Shown here: positions 19,474 to 28,216 of the stretch, piece by piece
Position numbering within the stretch: position 1 is the stretch's first letter
Layout of the letters: every line of letters starts with the position of its first letter
Assembly (NCBI RefSeq): GCF_018139545.1
Contig: NZ_JAGSPJ010000003.1
Location: 124,001 to 188,000, forward strand
Direction: 5' to 3'
Length of the DNA: 64,000 nt
Origin: Affinundibacterium fentianense
GTDB taxonomy: Bacteria; Pseudomonadota; Gammaproteobacteria; Burkholderiales; Burkholderiaceae_D
Program-made: the position numbers and the translations under genes
Notes under the pieces: model-generated
The model's input: only the letters and a program-made list of their open reading frames with translations
Database searches by the model: none
What the model was told of the DNA's origin: nothing

Positions 19474-20718
19474 ATGACTGAAAAAAAAACTATGTTGACT
19501 GTTGAACAAGCACTGCAGACCTTGTTGGGAGTGGTGCGACCCATCCAGGACGTGGAGGAAGTCGAAACCTTAATTGGAAACGGAAGGGTTCTGGCAAGCG
19601 CGATGACTTCTTCGATGGATGTGCCTCCAAGAGATAATGCGCAGATGGACGGATATGCCGTACGTGCGACTGATTGCCAAGATGGGAACGTGCTCCTGCC
19701 AATAAGCCAGCGAATTCCTGCAGGCTATACTGGGGTGACACTGCAACAAAATACAGCAGCGCGTATTTTTACTGGTGCATTTTTACCAGACGGTGCCGAT
19801 GCGGTTGTGATGCAGGAACAATGTTCAGTAGAAGACTCGAACGGTCAAACCATGGTGCGGATTCGGCATCAGCCTCAAACTGGAGAGTGGATTCGTCGCA
19901 AAGGCGAGGACATCTCGATGGGCGCAACGTTACTGGAAGCAGGAACACGTTTACGCCCCCAAGAGTTGGGTTTGGCTGCTTCGGTTGGTCTGGCAAAATT
20001 GACTGTTGTCAGGCGTTTACGCGTTGCGATATTTTTTACTGGCGACGAACTGACCATGCCTGGTGAAACGTTGAAACCCGGTGCGATTTACAATTCAAAT
20101 CGTTTCTTGTTGACGGCCTTGTTGCAAAATTTAGGTTGTGAAATTACCGACTATGGAAACGTGTCCGATAATTTGGCCGACACCCGTAAAATTTTACGTG
20201 AGGCTGCAATTCGTCATGATTTGATCCTGACGTCTGGAGGTGTTTCGGTCGGAGAGGAAGACTATATTCGACCGGCGGTCGCTGCTGAGGGGAATATCAG
20301 TATGTGGCAAATAGCAATGAAGCCAGGCAAGCCACTCGCGTTTGGCGAGATTCGCCGCACGGATTCGAACCTTGACACGGCTTTCTTCTTAGGTTTGCCA
20401 GGAAATCCGGTGTCGAGTTTTGTGACTTTTTTGTTGTTTGTTAGGCCCTTTTTATTGCGCCTTCAAGGCGTGCGGGACATTAATCCAATTCGAATTCGCG
20501 TGCGTGCGGATTTCAATTGGAGTAAAGCTGACAAACGCAATGAATTTTTACGTGTTCGCATGAATCAAAACGGTGGTTTGGATTTATTCCATAATCAGGG
20601 CTCGGGCGTTCTAACTTCGACGGTTTGGGGAGATGGCTTAGTTGATGTCGCACCAGGTTGCACGATTCAAGCGGGTGATGTAATTGACTATTTGCCGTTC
20701 CATGCCTTGATGTATTAG
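19474..20718 (+). CDS. moeA: Molybdopterin molybdenumtransferase MoeA
   Basis: Inserts molybdate into adenylated molybdopterin to give the molybdenum cofactor. 414 residues, normal length. Family segments seen in order: VPPRDNAQMDGYAVRATD (residues 49-66), ARIFTGAFLPDGADAVVMQE, RKGEDIS, the MoCF-like domain with IFFTGDEL, ILTSGGVSVGEEDYIRPAV, KPGKPLAFGE and LGLPGNPVSSFVTF. The three genes moeA, moaD and moaE point the same way with gaps of 77 and 6 nt and form a cofactor operon; moaA, moaC and mogA/mobA are not in the window. Confidence 0.96.
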   Translation: MTEKKTMLTVEQALQTLLGVVRPIQDVEEVETLIGNGRVLASAMTSSMDVPPRDNAQMDGYAVRATDCQDGNVLLPISQRIPAGYTGVTLQQNTAARIFTGAFLPDGADAVVMQEQCSVEDSNGQTMVRIRHQPQTGEWIRRKGEDISMGATLLEAGTRLRPQELGLAASVGLAKLTVVRRLRVAIFFTGDELTMPGETLKPGAIYNSNRFLLTALLQNLGCEITDYGNVSDNLADTRKILREAAIRHDLILTSGGVSVGEEDYIRPAVAAEGNISMWQIAMKPGKPLAFGEIRRTDSNLDTAFFLGLPGNPVSSFVTFLLFVRPFLLRLQGVRDINPIRIRVRADFNWSKADKRNEFLRVRMNQNGGLDLFHNQGSGVLTSTVWGDGLVDVAPGCTIQAGDVIDYLPFHALMY

Positions 20719-20795
20719 AAACTTCCGATGAAGTACTGAAAATCAACAGGAAAGTTTTGTCGGTCGTATTTTTTATTTTTGGATGAGATGTGCAT

Positions 20796-21053
20796 ATGAA
20801 GATTCAGCTACGGTTTTTTGCAAGTGTCAGAGAACAACTTAATTGCAGTGCAGAGTTAGTTGAATTGCCGAAGTCTGTTCAAACTGCGTATGAAGTACGA
20901 GAATTTTTGATCGGAAGAGGTGAATTATGGGCTGGCGTTTTTGCATCTAATCGTAGCATTCGGATGGCTTATAATCAGCAAATGTTAAGTGCCGATGTTC
21001 AACTGCAAGACGGTGGGGAATTGGCTTTTTTCCCACCTGTGACTGGTGGGTGA
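20796..21053 (+). CDS. moaD: Molybdopterin synthase small (sulfur carrier) subunit
   Basis: 85-residue ubiquitin-like protein that carries the thiocarboxylate used to make the molybdopterin dithiolene. It ends in the required Gly-Gly (PPVTGG) right before the stop. The ATG at 20796 is preferred over the GTG two codons earlier because GGATGAG lies 8 nt upstream. moaE starts 6 nt after the stop, and the two proteins form the synthase heterotetramer. Confidence 0.94.
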   Translation: MKIQLRFFASVREQLNCSAELVELPKSVQTAYEVREFLIGRGELWAGVFASNRSIRMAYNQQMLSADVQLQDGGELAFFPPVTGG

Positions 21054-21059
21054 GAGTAT

Positions 21060-21524
21060 ATGAGGATTGCGGTTCAAATTGAAGACTTTGATGTTAGCCA
21101 CGAGCTTGCCGAGTTGAGAAAGAAAAATCCAGCGATCGGCGCAATCGTTAATTTTGTCGGTCTAGTTCGCGATGTTAACGAGGGTCAAAAAATCAGCGCG
21201 ATGGCACTTGAGCATTATCCTGGTATGACTGAAAAGTCATTGCAAGACATTGCAAAGAGGGCGATAGATCGCTGGCAATTGTGTGATGCATTGATTATTC
21301 ATCGAATTGGGAACTTGCAATTGATGGATCAGATTGTGATGGTGGCTGCTGCTAGTGCCCATCGTGGCGACGCGTTTGCAGCATGTGAATTTATGATGGA
21401 CTACTTGAAAACAGAAGCACCATTTTGGAAAAAAGAATCGACTCAAGCAGGCGAACGTTGGGTTGATGCACGTGAGGCCGACGAGGTCGCATTGCAGAAA
21501 TGGGACAGCAACCAAGGTGTTTAA
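21060..21524 (+). CDS. moaE: Molybdopterin synthase catalytic subunit
   Basis: 154 residues. Converts precursor Z (cPMP) to molybdopterin with sulfur from MoaD. Recognisable segments: GAIVNFVGLVRDVNEG, ALEHYPGMTEKSL, VAAASAHRGDAFAACEFMMD and the active-site lysine region YLKTEAPFWKKE. It directly follows moaD. Nothing is unusual. Confidence 0.95.
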   Translation: MRIAVQIEDFDVSHELAELRKKNPAIGAIVNFVGLVRDVNEGQKISAMALEHYPGMTEKSLQDIAKRAIDRWQLCDALIIHRIGNLQLMDQIVMVAAASAHRGDAFAACEFMMDYLKTEAPFWKKESTQAGERWVDAREADEVALQKWDSNQGV

Positions 21525-21616
21525 CTGGTGTTGTCGTTAACATATCATGGTGAGCATGTGTCATTATTTTGAATTCATACGCTCACACTCAATTTACAGA
21601 AAGCGCTAAGAATTGT

Positions 21617-22000
21617 ATGCATGTAATCGGTGTTCTCGCAGTGGCAATAGGCGCAGCAATCGGGGCTTGCTTACGTTGGATCCTGACGAATTCGTTCAAT
21701 GCAGCCCTGCCTCATTTGCCTTTAGGGACCGTCTTTGCTAATTTGAGTGGTGGGTATTTGATCGGACTATGTGTCGGTATATTTTCGTCTCACCCCGAGC
21801 TTGCACCTGAATGGCGTTTGTTCATCGTTACTGGATTTTTAGGTGGTTTGACGACCTTTTCAAGTTTTTCCGCTGAATCGATGAGCCTACTGCAGAGAGG
21901 TGATTGGTTGTGGGCTTTTTTACATTCAGGTTTGCATTTGTTGGGCTCCTTACTATGTTGTTTCGCTGGCTTTGCGAGCTGGCGTTTTTTTCATTCATGA
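21617..22000 (+). CDS. crcB: Fluoride efflux channel CrcB (Fluc)
   Basis: Small membrane protein, 127 residues from the ATG at 21617, with four hydrophobic helices, matching the usual 120-130 residue length. The Fluc signatures are present: GAAIGACLRW near the start, TVFANLSGGYLIG in helix 2 with the conserved Asn, and GGLTTFSSFSAE in helix 3 with the TTFSSF fluoride-path phenylalanines. A TTG at 21569 in frame would add 16 polar residues and is unlikely. It follows moaE by 92 nt; the pairing with molybdenum genes has no obvious functional reason. No fluoride riboswitch was recognised upstream. Confidence 0.92.
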   Translation: MHVIGVLAVAIGAAIGACLRWILTNSFNAALPHLPLGTVFANLSGGYLIGLCVGIFSSHPELAPEWRLFIVTGFLGGLTTFSSFSAESMSLLQRGDWLWAFLHSGLHLLGSLLCCFAGFASWRFFHS

Positions 22001-22009
22001 TAGACAAAA

Positions 22010-22972
22010 ATGTCAGAAAATACTTTAATGTTTCCCCCGATTGAACCTTATCGCCAAGGCACACTGGAAGTGGATGCCACGCACACATTGTATTGGGAAG
22101 AGTGCGGTAATCCAGCTGGCCAACCTGTGTTATTTTTGCATGGGGGGCCAGGCGGAGGAACGAGTCCAATGCACCGACGTTTTTTTGATCCTTCGCATTA
22201 TCGTATCGTGTTGTTTGATCAAAGAGGTGCTGGCAAATCGACACCATTGGGAGAATACCGGCACAATACGACAGCGCTCTTAATTGAAGACATAGAAAAA
22301 ATCAGAGTGATGCTTGGGATTCAAGAGTGGTTAGTTTTTGGTGGATCTTGGGGTTCAACTTTGGCCTTAGCTTACGGTGAAGAATTCCCTGAGCGTTGTT
22401 TAGGTTTTGTTCTTCGAGGCATCTTTTTGTGCACGCGTGCGGAAGTAGATTGGTTCGTCAATGGGATGAATCACTTCTATCCAGAAGTCCATCAACGCTT
22501 TTCTGATGCGATTCCGCATTCTGAGCGCGGCAATTTATTGCAAGCTTATGTAAAGCGTTTATTTTGCGACGAGCCGGAGATTTATAAAGAAGCCGCTCGA
22601 AACTGGAGCCGCTATGAGGGTTCGTGTTTATTTCTTGAGCCACAAGCACAAGCGATTGAAGATTTTGAATCAGATGAAGTGAGTTTGGGAATCGGACGAC
22701 TTGAGGCGCACTACATGCTAAATGGCGCGTTCATGGATGAGGATCAGTTAATCAAGAATATTCATAAAATTCGACACTTACCCGCTGTCATTGTGCAAGG
22801 ACGTTACGATGTGATATGTCCTCCACTGTCAGCTTATCGCCTGCATCAAGCTTGGCCAGGCGCAATACTTCATATGGTTGGCGATGCAGGACACGCCGCA
22901 ATGGAACCGGGAATTGCAAAAGAGCTCGTCCGGGCAACGGAACAATTTAAGTTGCATCGCAAGTTCTTATAA
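22010..22972 (+). CDS. pip: Proline iminopeptidase (S33)
   Basis: Cytoplasmic alpha/beta hydrolase, 320 residues, that removes N-terminal proline from peptides. The oxyanion motif HGGPGGG is at about residues 44-50, the nucleophile Ser113 lies in GGSWGSTLALAY, the acid Asp in GRYDVICPP, and the base His in GDAGHAAMEPG. Length and order match the family. It starts 9 nt after crcB, so may be co-transcribed. It would finish the breakdown of peptides produced by the exported peptidases coded elsewhere in the window. Confidence 0.95.
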   Translation: MSENTLMFPPIEPYRQGTLEVDATHTLYWEECGNPAGQPVLFLHGGPGGGTSPMHRRFFDPSHYRIVLFDQRGAGKSTPLGEYRHNTTALLIEDIEKIRVMLGIQEWLVFGGSWGSTLALAYGEEFPERCLGFVLRGIFLCTRAEVDWFVNGMNHFYPEVHQRFSDAIPHSERGNLLQAYVKRLFCDEPEIYKEAARNWSRYEGSCLFLEPQAQAIEDFESDEVSLGIGRLEAHYMLNGAFMDEDQLIKNIHKIRHLPAVIVQGRYDVICPPLSAYRLHQAWPGAILHMVGDAGHAAMEPGIAKELVRATEQFKLHRKFL

Positions 22973-23088
22973 GCATTGGTCGGATGTGAAATTTGCATCT
23001 TTGGACGGGAAGGGCGACAATGCGCGCCGATCTTGTCTTTTGCAATCCTAAGCGATGACAATTTCTTTTAATTTATATAAGGAAAATC

Positions 23089-23442
23089 ATGACACCATCA
23101 AAAAAATCGCGAAATGCGCGTCAACGTAAGAAACTGCATGTGGGCGAGTTTCAAGAGTTTGGCTTTGAATATAAAGCCGATTTGATCAAAGAGTTAAATT
23201 CCGATGAAGAAGCGCACTTGATTCATGCTTTGTTGGAAGAAGTCATTGAGCCGCGTGATTTAGCGTTGAGTGGATGGTTAAATGGTGGCTTTGTTTGTCG
23301 ATTTGGTTCAGGTTCCGCGACAGACGATGATCGCGAAGCATTGCGTGCGTGGATGCAGTCACGCGCTGAGTTTGAAAATATCCAAGTCGGCGCACTCAAA
23401 GATGCTTGGTATTCACCAATGGACACAGAATTCGCTGAATAA
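23089..23442 (+). CDS. yggL: YggL family protein (DUF469)
   Basis: 117 residues with a basic start (KKSRNARQRKKLHVGEFQE), then FGFEY, the conserved LNGGFVCRFGSGSATDDDREAL region and a short C-terminal helix. This matches the YggL family, which in E. coli binds the 50S ribosomal subunit. AAGGAAAAT just before the ATG is a good ribosome site. It is followed by a terminator after about 135 nt. Confidence 0.9.
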   Translation: MTPSKKSRNARQRKKLHVGEFQEFGFEYKADLIKELNSDEEAHLIHALLEEVIEPRDLALSGWLNGGFVCRFGSGSATDDDREALRAWMQSRAEFENIQVGALKDAWYSPMDTEFAE

Positions 23443-23927
23443 GTACGACAGTTGATTTGCGATCTCGTCAGGTAGTTTAACCATCGATTTCGATTTTAAT
23501 GTTGCAAGCTTGGGTGTCACTTGTTAATGCTCACATCGAGCGGCGTTGCACATTTGATCCATTATTCTTGTAAAGAGTCACAGAACCGTATGCTTTGCGG
23601 TCTGTGGCTTTTTTTCTTTAAAGGTGGAAGCGATCAATTTTTCGCTTCTCATTGAAACAAGCTTTTCCCACTGTTTGCAATCTGCAGGATTCGGAAGTGT
23701 TTCTGAAGTCAACACGCCTATGTCGATTTTTGTGACAATGTTTTGAATGAAGCAGGTGAACTACTTTTCCCCAATGCAAGAAGGCTGTTTTTCTACGGAT
23801 AGGGTTCAGGCCGATTTGGCTGAAATATGCATGAAAGGGCGGATTTCGAGGAGCATGCATCAAGAAATCCCGTTGCATAAATCCGTCGGAACAGCCTTGA
23901 GTGATTTAATCTGAGCGCAATTGGTCC
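23443..23927. other. Gap between yggL and the truncated transporter gene
   Basis: About 485 nt with a terminator near 23579-23612 and no coding region that I can support. I looked for a remnant of the missing N-terminal half of the following transporter and saw no hydrophobic frame. Confidence 0.5.
23579..23613 (+). terminator. Rho-independent terminator downstream of yggL
   Basis: CACAGAACCG and CGGTCTGTG form a stem with one bulge and a 9-10 nt loop, followed by CTTTTTTTC. Confidence 0.75.
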
Positions 23928-24857
23928 TTGATCGTCTATTCTTCGCCTAAAGATAGAAAATGGGATGAGTCCGATGTTGATTTAGTTAGCTTGTTTCACT
24001 GGGTTGTCGATATTTTTTTAGAGACCATCTTGACGGGTTTTTGGATGGTCTATTTTCAATTGTTCACCACCTTACCCGTATTTATCCGCGATTTTGTTGA
24101 TACGAGTGATTTAGTTCAAGTGCTTAAGGATTGGTCGCCTGGGTTGGCGCAATTTTTAGCGGATGCCAATGTGGAACAGTTGGCGCATGTTCTCCCTACT
24201 ATTGCTCAGAATTACCACGAGGGGATGGGCAATTTTCAGGAGTTAAAATGGCAGTTAGTCAATTATAAAGTGATGGTTCCGGAATTTGTCCTTCGGTCGG
24301 GTTTGCAAGCGCTCATCGAGGGTAAGCTCACAGCTCGTGCATTGGCAGACGATTGGGCAGCGAATTATCGCCAAGTGAATCCTGAATATATTGTGAACAT
24401 CGGGTTTGGTTTCATCGTTCTGTGCCAGGTAGTGATCAGTGCCTACTTACAGCGTTGGCGCGCTTTACCAGTACTCGTGTTCGGGACAATCATACTCAGT
24501 AGTGGAATTGCACTTTGTGGTTTGGGTACAGACTTAGTAACAGGTGGCGGATTCATCGCGTTGGCGGTCATCATTTTTTCTCTTGGTGAAATGATCGCAT
24601 CGCCCAAGAGTCAGGAGTATGTCGCCGCGATCGCACCAAAAAACAAGACAGCGATGTACATGGGGTATTACTTCGTATCGATGGCACTTGGTAATCTGTT
24701 TGCAGGCCTGTTGTCGGGTTGGTCCTATTCAGTCATAACCAAAGAAATGCAGCAGCAACGTCTTATGTGGCGACTTTTTGCCGCAATAGGCGCTGCGACC
24801 GCATGTTCGTTGGTGATCTTTAATCGTTGGTTGTCAAAGCTAGCGACTAGTCATTGA
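23928..24857 (+). pseudogene. MFS transporter, C-terminal half only (5'-truncated)
   Basis: The 309-codon frame begins at a TTG with no ribosome site and opens in a polar stretch (SSPKDRKWDESDVDL) that looks like the central loop of a major-facilitator protein. It then gives a first hydrophobic helix (LTGFWMVYFQLFTTLPVFI), a long soluble stretch of about 110 residues, and five helices including FGFIVLCQVVISAYLQ, FIALAVIIFSLGEMI and YYFVSMALGNLFAGLLSG, ending in RWLSKL. MFS proteins need 12 helices; only about the last six are present, and no matching N-terminal part lies upstream. The long periplasmic insert is a feature of some MFS subgroups. It is probably a decayed gene, though a translated half-protein cannot be ruled out. 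Confidence 0.6.
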
Positions 24858-24941
24858 TGAATAAATCAATAGACATGATTGGAATGTGATCTGGATTCAA
24901 TTCAATTATGTATCCCGAGTTAGATTTTATATCGCGGTACT

Positions 24942-25922
24942 CTAGAGCGCCACTTGGTCTCTCCCGCGCTCTTTTGCACGATATAGGGCCGCGTCAGCAC
25001 TGGCAATAACCGCGAGTCCATCTTGACCTTCGAGCAAAGTCGCTAAACCTAATGACGCCGTGATGTGCGGTAATGTCAAGTTGGTGTCTTTAAAAACAAT
25101 CGTGCTGCGGATTCGTTCACACAATCGTTCTGCAACTATGTATGCCGATTCTTTGTTGGTGTTGGAAAGAATGATGATCATTTCCTCTCCACCATAGCGC
25201 GCGGCAAAATCGCTGGGTCTTAAACTTGCGCTAATGACTTTTGCGCATGCTTGCAATGCCTCATCACCCATGATGTGCCCGTGTTGATCATTAAATTTCT
25301 TAAAGTGATCCAGATCGAGCATGATGATGCTTAAATCTGCATTGGTTGCATGCGCATTTTCGATCATTCCAGGTAATTGAGAATTCAACCAAGAACGATT
25401 ATGTAAGCCAGTCAATCCGTCGACCATGGACAATTGACGATAAAATTCCCCGACCTTTTGTCGATTCCTCAGTTGTGCATTGGTCGCACGAATTCGAAAT
25501 GAAAGCAATTGAAGAAGATTACGTGCGACACCGTTAGATTCATCGATTAATTGCCACATTACCGAGGAGTTAATTAAGAGCAGTTGAGTATCGGTGACTG
25601 CAGCAATTGTCGCTGTACTGGCTTCCTCATCCAAAACCGAAATTTCGCCTACGCACTCGCCGGCGAAGTATTGAGTACTTGAATTTTCTAGCTGGCGTTT
25701 GCTTGTTACTGAGGTTTGTGCCAATACGCCAGACAAGACAACGTATAAACAAGCGCCGGAACTTTGACTGTCCAATACAATTTCACCGGATTTAGCCTCC
25801 ACAACTGGGCAATGGTCGAGCGTTTGCTTTATCGCAATCAACTCATTTTTTTCAATATTCTTGAATAATTGGATTTCACCTACTTTGAAAATGGTGTCGC
25901 GAAAATACCTTAATTGTTCCAA
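24942..25922 (-). CDS. Diguanylate cyclase with N-terminal cyclic-nucleotide-binding domain
   Basis: 326 residues. Residues 15-130 form a cNMP-binding beta roll (FKNIEKNELIAIKQ, YVVLSGVLAQTS, FAGECVGEISVLDEEASTATIAA). A helical linker leads to a GGDEF domain from about 165 (VDGLTGLHNRSWLN, MLDLDHFKKFNDQHGH). The active-site motif reads GGEEM (244-248), with Met in place of the usual Phe, and an inhibitory I-site RPSD is present five residues before it. It should make c-di-GMP under control of a cyclic nucleotide or a protein partner. The start is a TTG with GAGG five nt upstream. It runs in the same direction as the HDOD pair upstream but 141 nt away. Confidence 0.88.
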   Translation of the reverse strand: MEQLRYFRDTIFKVGEIQLFKNIEKNELIAIKQTLDHCPVVEAKSGEIVLDSQSSGACLYVVLSGVLAQTSVTSKRQLENSSTQYFAGECVGEISVLDEEASTATIAAVTDTQLLLINSSVMWQLIDESNGVARNLLQLLSFRIRATNAQLRNRQKVGEFYRQLSMVDGLTGLHNRSWLNSQLPGMIENAHATNADLSIIMLDLDHFKKFNDQHGHIMGDEALQACAKVISASLRPSDFAARYGGEEMIIILSNTNKESAYIVAERLCERIRSTIVFKDTNLTLPHITASLGLATLLEGQDGLAVIASADAALYRAKERGRDQVAL

Positions 25923-26063
25923 ATTAACCTCAAGAAAGTAAGCTGCAATGTGAGCGAATAGGGTTCACTATTTTATTCTAAAACTTCGTCGTCATCGCCA
26001 AGCGTTTACCTAAATTATGTCCTTTAGAAAAAATCAAACGCGGATAGCGGAATCATCGATGTC

Positions 26064-26930
26064 TTATTGAATTATCTGATTCATTGCATGAAAGCGTAAT
26101 TCCGTTTCGTGAAAGATCGACAAATATGCTTCTTCCGTTAGACCTAATATGTCCCAAGCATGTTGTGAAATGGCTGGAACCAATTCTTCTTGGATCTCAC
26201 TCAAGTCAAGTGCATGTACAATTGCGTTGGCTACGTGGACGATCGATGCGACGGAGTTTAGTTCTTTATCGTCAGGTGCATGGTGTCCGCGGATGGCATC
26301 TTGAATCGCCTCAGAAAAATTCCACTGTAAAGCGAGAATTAATCCGACTGAAACATGGTCTACCCCCAGAACCGCACGCTCTGCATCGAGCAGGCTGCAG
26401 TCATGTTCTTTCGAACAAATGATCACTTGCTCATATTTTTTTGGGAATTTAGAGACGAGCACCAAGCGTCCAATGTCATGTAGTAGACCCGCAGTGAAGG
26501 CAAAGTCGTGTTTCATGTGCAAAGTACGCGAAATCAGCTCTGCGCAAATGGCGGTGGCAATATTGTGTCGCCAATAGGCTTTGTTATCAAATCCCCGACA
26601 AAGGCCAATGGGTAAATTGTTGGTGAAAATACTGGTGCGGATCAAGTTTTTCAGATTTTTTGTTCCAAGCATCGAAACAGCTTGTTGAATTGTAACGACT
26701 TTAGAATTTGCGCCGAAGTAAGACGTGTTGGCGAGTTGTAGTACTTTCGCTGCAAGCGACTGATCTAAAGACACTTTTTGTACAATGATATCGAGACTGA
26801 TGTCATCGTTATTCAGATCATTTAGCATTTCTCTAGCAACCTCGGGGAGACTAGGAAGATTATTGATCTTATTGATCACCTCTTCGAGCGAAATTTGATC
26901 ATCATTGTGATCGGTAATGAACAAACTCAT
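26064..26930 (-). CDS. HDOD-domain signalling protein
   Basis: 288 residues filled mostly by one HDOD domain (residues about 15-220): NNLPSLPEVAREMLNDLNND, VSLDQSLAAKVLQLANTSYFG, and the HD-like site region FTAGLLHDIGRLVLVSKFP. HDOD proteins resemble HD-GYP hydrolases but usually lack full catalytic residues and act in regulation of motility, biofilm or stress; no reaction can be given. A strong ribosome site (GGGGAAACAG) precedes the ATG. The start overlaps the stop of the upstream small gene by 4 nt, so the two are translationally coupled and their products may work together. Confidence 0.9.
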   Translation of the reverse strand: MSLFITDHNDDQISLEEVINKINNLPSLPEVAREMLNDLNNDDISLDIIVQKVSLDQSLAAKVLQLANTSYFGANSKVVTIQQAVSMLGTKNLKNLIRTSIFTNNLPIGLCRGFDNKAYWRHNIATAICAELISRTLHMKHDFAFTAGLLHDIGRLVLVSKFPKKYEQVIICSKEHDCSLLDAERAVLGVDHVSVGLILALQWNFSEAIQDAIRGHHAPDDKELNSVASIVHVANAIVHALDLSEIQEELVPAISQHAWDILGLTEEAYLSIFHETELRFHAMNQIIQ

Positions 26931-27259
26931 ACTGTTTCCCCAGTCCGATAGCGTTGGATATACGTCTTGAGTGTTGCGCTCGGACTATCTTGAGGGAGAT
27001 GTCTGAAAATGAAATCGATTCTTTCCAATTGCGCCTTCGCATGAGATCCTTCTTCGTTGAGCCCACTATCGGTCGTCGGGATTTCATTAAAAATATAGAG
27101 TTGTTGAATCTCGTGATTTGCAATAGAACGCAATATGGATTCGGTCAGTTTGGTTCCAGAGGGAAGTAAAACGTGACCCAGTTTGTCGAGTAGATCGTCT
27201 GCGAGAATGGCGCCAGGTGAAATTTGCGCGAGTGGCAGATAGCGATGTTTCGGGTTCAT
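26927..27259 (-). CDS. Small partner protein coupled to the HDOD gene
   Basis: 110 residues from the ATG at 27259, chosen because AAGGAGTG lies at the right distance; the frame stays open further upstream but without a site. The segment ISPGAILADDLLDKLGHVLLPSGTKLTE resembles the short beta-rich element found at the N-terminus of many HD-GYP and HDOD proteins (pattern PGMxLAxDVxDxxGxxLLxxGTxLTE), here coded as a separate protein followed by a helical tail. It probably docks with or modulates the HDOD protein coded immediately downstream; that is inference from the overlap and the motif. No enzyme motif is seen. Confidence 0.7.
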   Translation of the reverse strand: MNPKHRYLPLAQISPGAILADDLLDKLGHVLLPSGTKLTESILRSIANHEIQQLYIFNEIPTTDSGLNEEGSHAKAQLERIDFIFRHLPQDSPSATLKTYIQRYRTGETV

Positions 27260-27410
27260 ATTGGACACTCCTTGTTGCGCTAGTGTAATGATTTTCAGAG
27301 AAAATATGCAACAACGTTGTAATTTGGTGAGCGACAATACTTCTCCCGCTCCCTCTAGTTCTCTCCATTGCTCTCGAATTCTTTAGCGCACATTCTCAGC
27401 ATAGTGCAGA

Positions 27411-28133
27411 ATGGGCGAACATGGTATGTTTGACCATAGAGAAAATATGGTTATATTGAGTTACACAAAAATGCTTAAACAGTTCATCCGTGATTTTGTC
27501 TCGCATCGGCCGCGATTTATTTTTACATCGCTATTGGGAATTCTCGTGTTTTTCCTTTTACCCGGGTTGTGGAGCGTGGTGACACGGGGATTAATCGCGT
27601 GGAATTTCGCCGTTTGGACTTACTTAATTTCGGTCAGCGCAGTATTTTTACGATCTAATCACGAGAGTGTGATCCGCGTTGCTCAGCGAGAGGACAGCAG
27701 TGCACTTGCTGCTCTATTGATGTTAGTCGCGGCGGCAATCGTTAGTTTGTTCGCAATCATTTTTGAATTGACTCAAATGCGCGGGCTTTCGGCAGAAATG
27801 AAGTTATTAAAATACGCGTTTGCAGGCATGACGGTCCTTGGTGCTTGGTTTCTGCTGGCGATAATCTTCACCTTTCATTACGCCGTTCTTTATTACCGGT
27901 CACCCAAAGATGCGCGTGCGCTCGTTTTTCCGGACCATGAAATCCATCCAAACTATTGGGATTTTTTGTATTTTTCATTTACGATCGCGGTCGCTTTGCA
28001 AACATCGGATGTGGCGGTAATGTCACGAGCAACGCGGCGAGTGGTTCTGGCGCACGCAATATTGAGTTTCTTTTTTAATGCGGCGATTTTGGGATTCTCC
28101 ATTAATATCGCCGCAGGGATCGTGGGGAATTAG
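27411..28133 (+). CDS. DUF1345 family inner-membrane protein
   Basis: About 220-240 residues with five hydrophobic helices and the family hallmark YWDFLYFSFTIAVALQTSDV near residues 183-202. DUF1345 proteins are widespread in proteobacteria but have no known function. Several in-frame starts exist (27411, 27447, 27471); the basic segment KQFIRDFVSHRPRF just before the first helix must be included, so 27471 is the latest possible start. It is divergent from the HDOD pair. Confidence 0.85.
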   Translation: MGEHGMFDHRENMVILSYTKMLKQFIRDFVSHRPRFIFTSLLGILVFFLLPGLWSVVTRGLIAWNFAVWTYLISVSAVFLRSNHESVIRVAQREDSSALAALLMLVAAAIVSLFAIIFELTQMRGLSAEMKLLKYAFAGMTVLGAWFLLAIIFTFHYAVLYYRSPKDARALVFPDHEIHPNYWDFLYFSFTIAVALQTSDVAVMSRATRRVVLAHAILSFFFNAAILGFSINIAAGIVGN

Positions 28134-28216
28134 CCGGAACCCTAGTACGGTTCATCACCCTATATCGCGTAAAGTGATGTTAAATCGACCGAATCTCAAT
28201 ACACAATCTCGAATGA

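Noticed and set aside
23618..23878. Leftward open frame upstream of the truncated MFS gene, considered as a missing half or a new gene
   Set aside because: Not hydrophobic, many His/Arg/Cys, no ribosome site.
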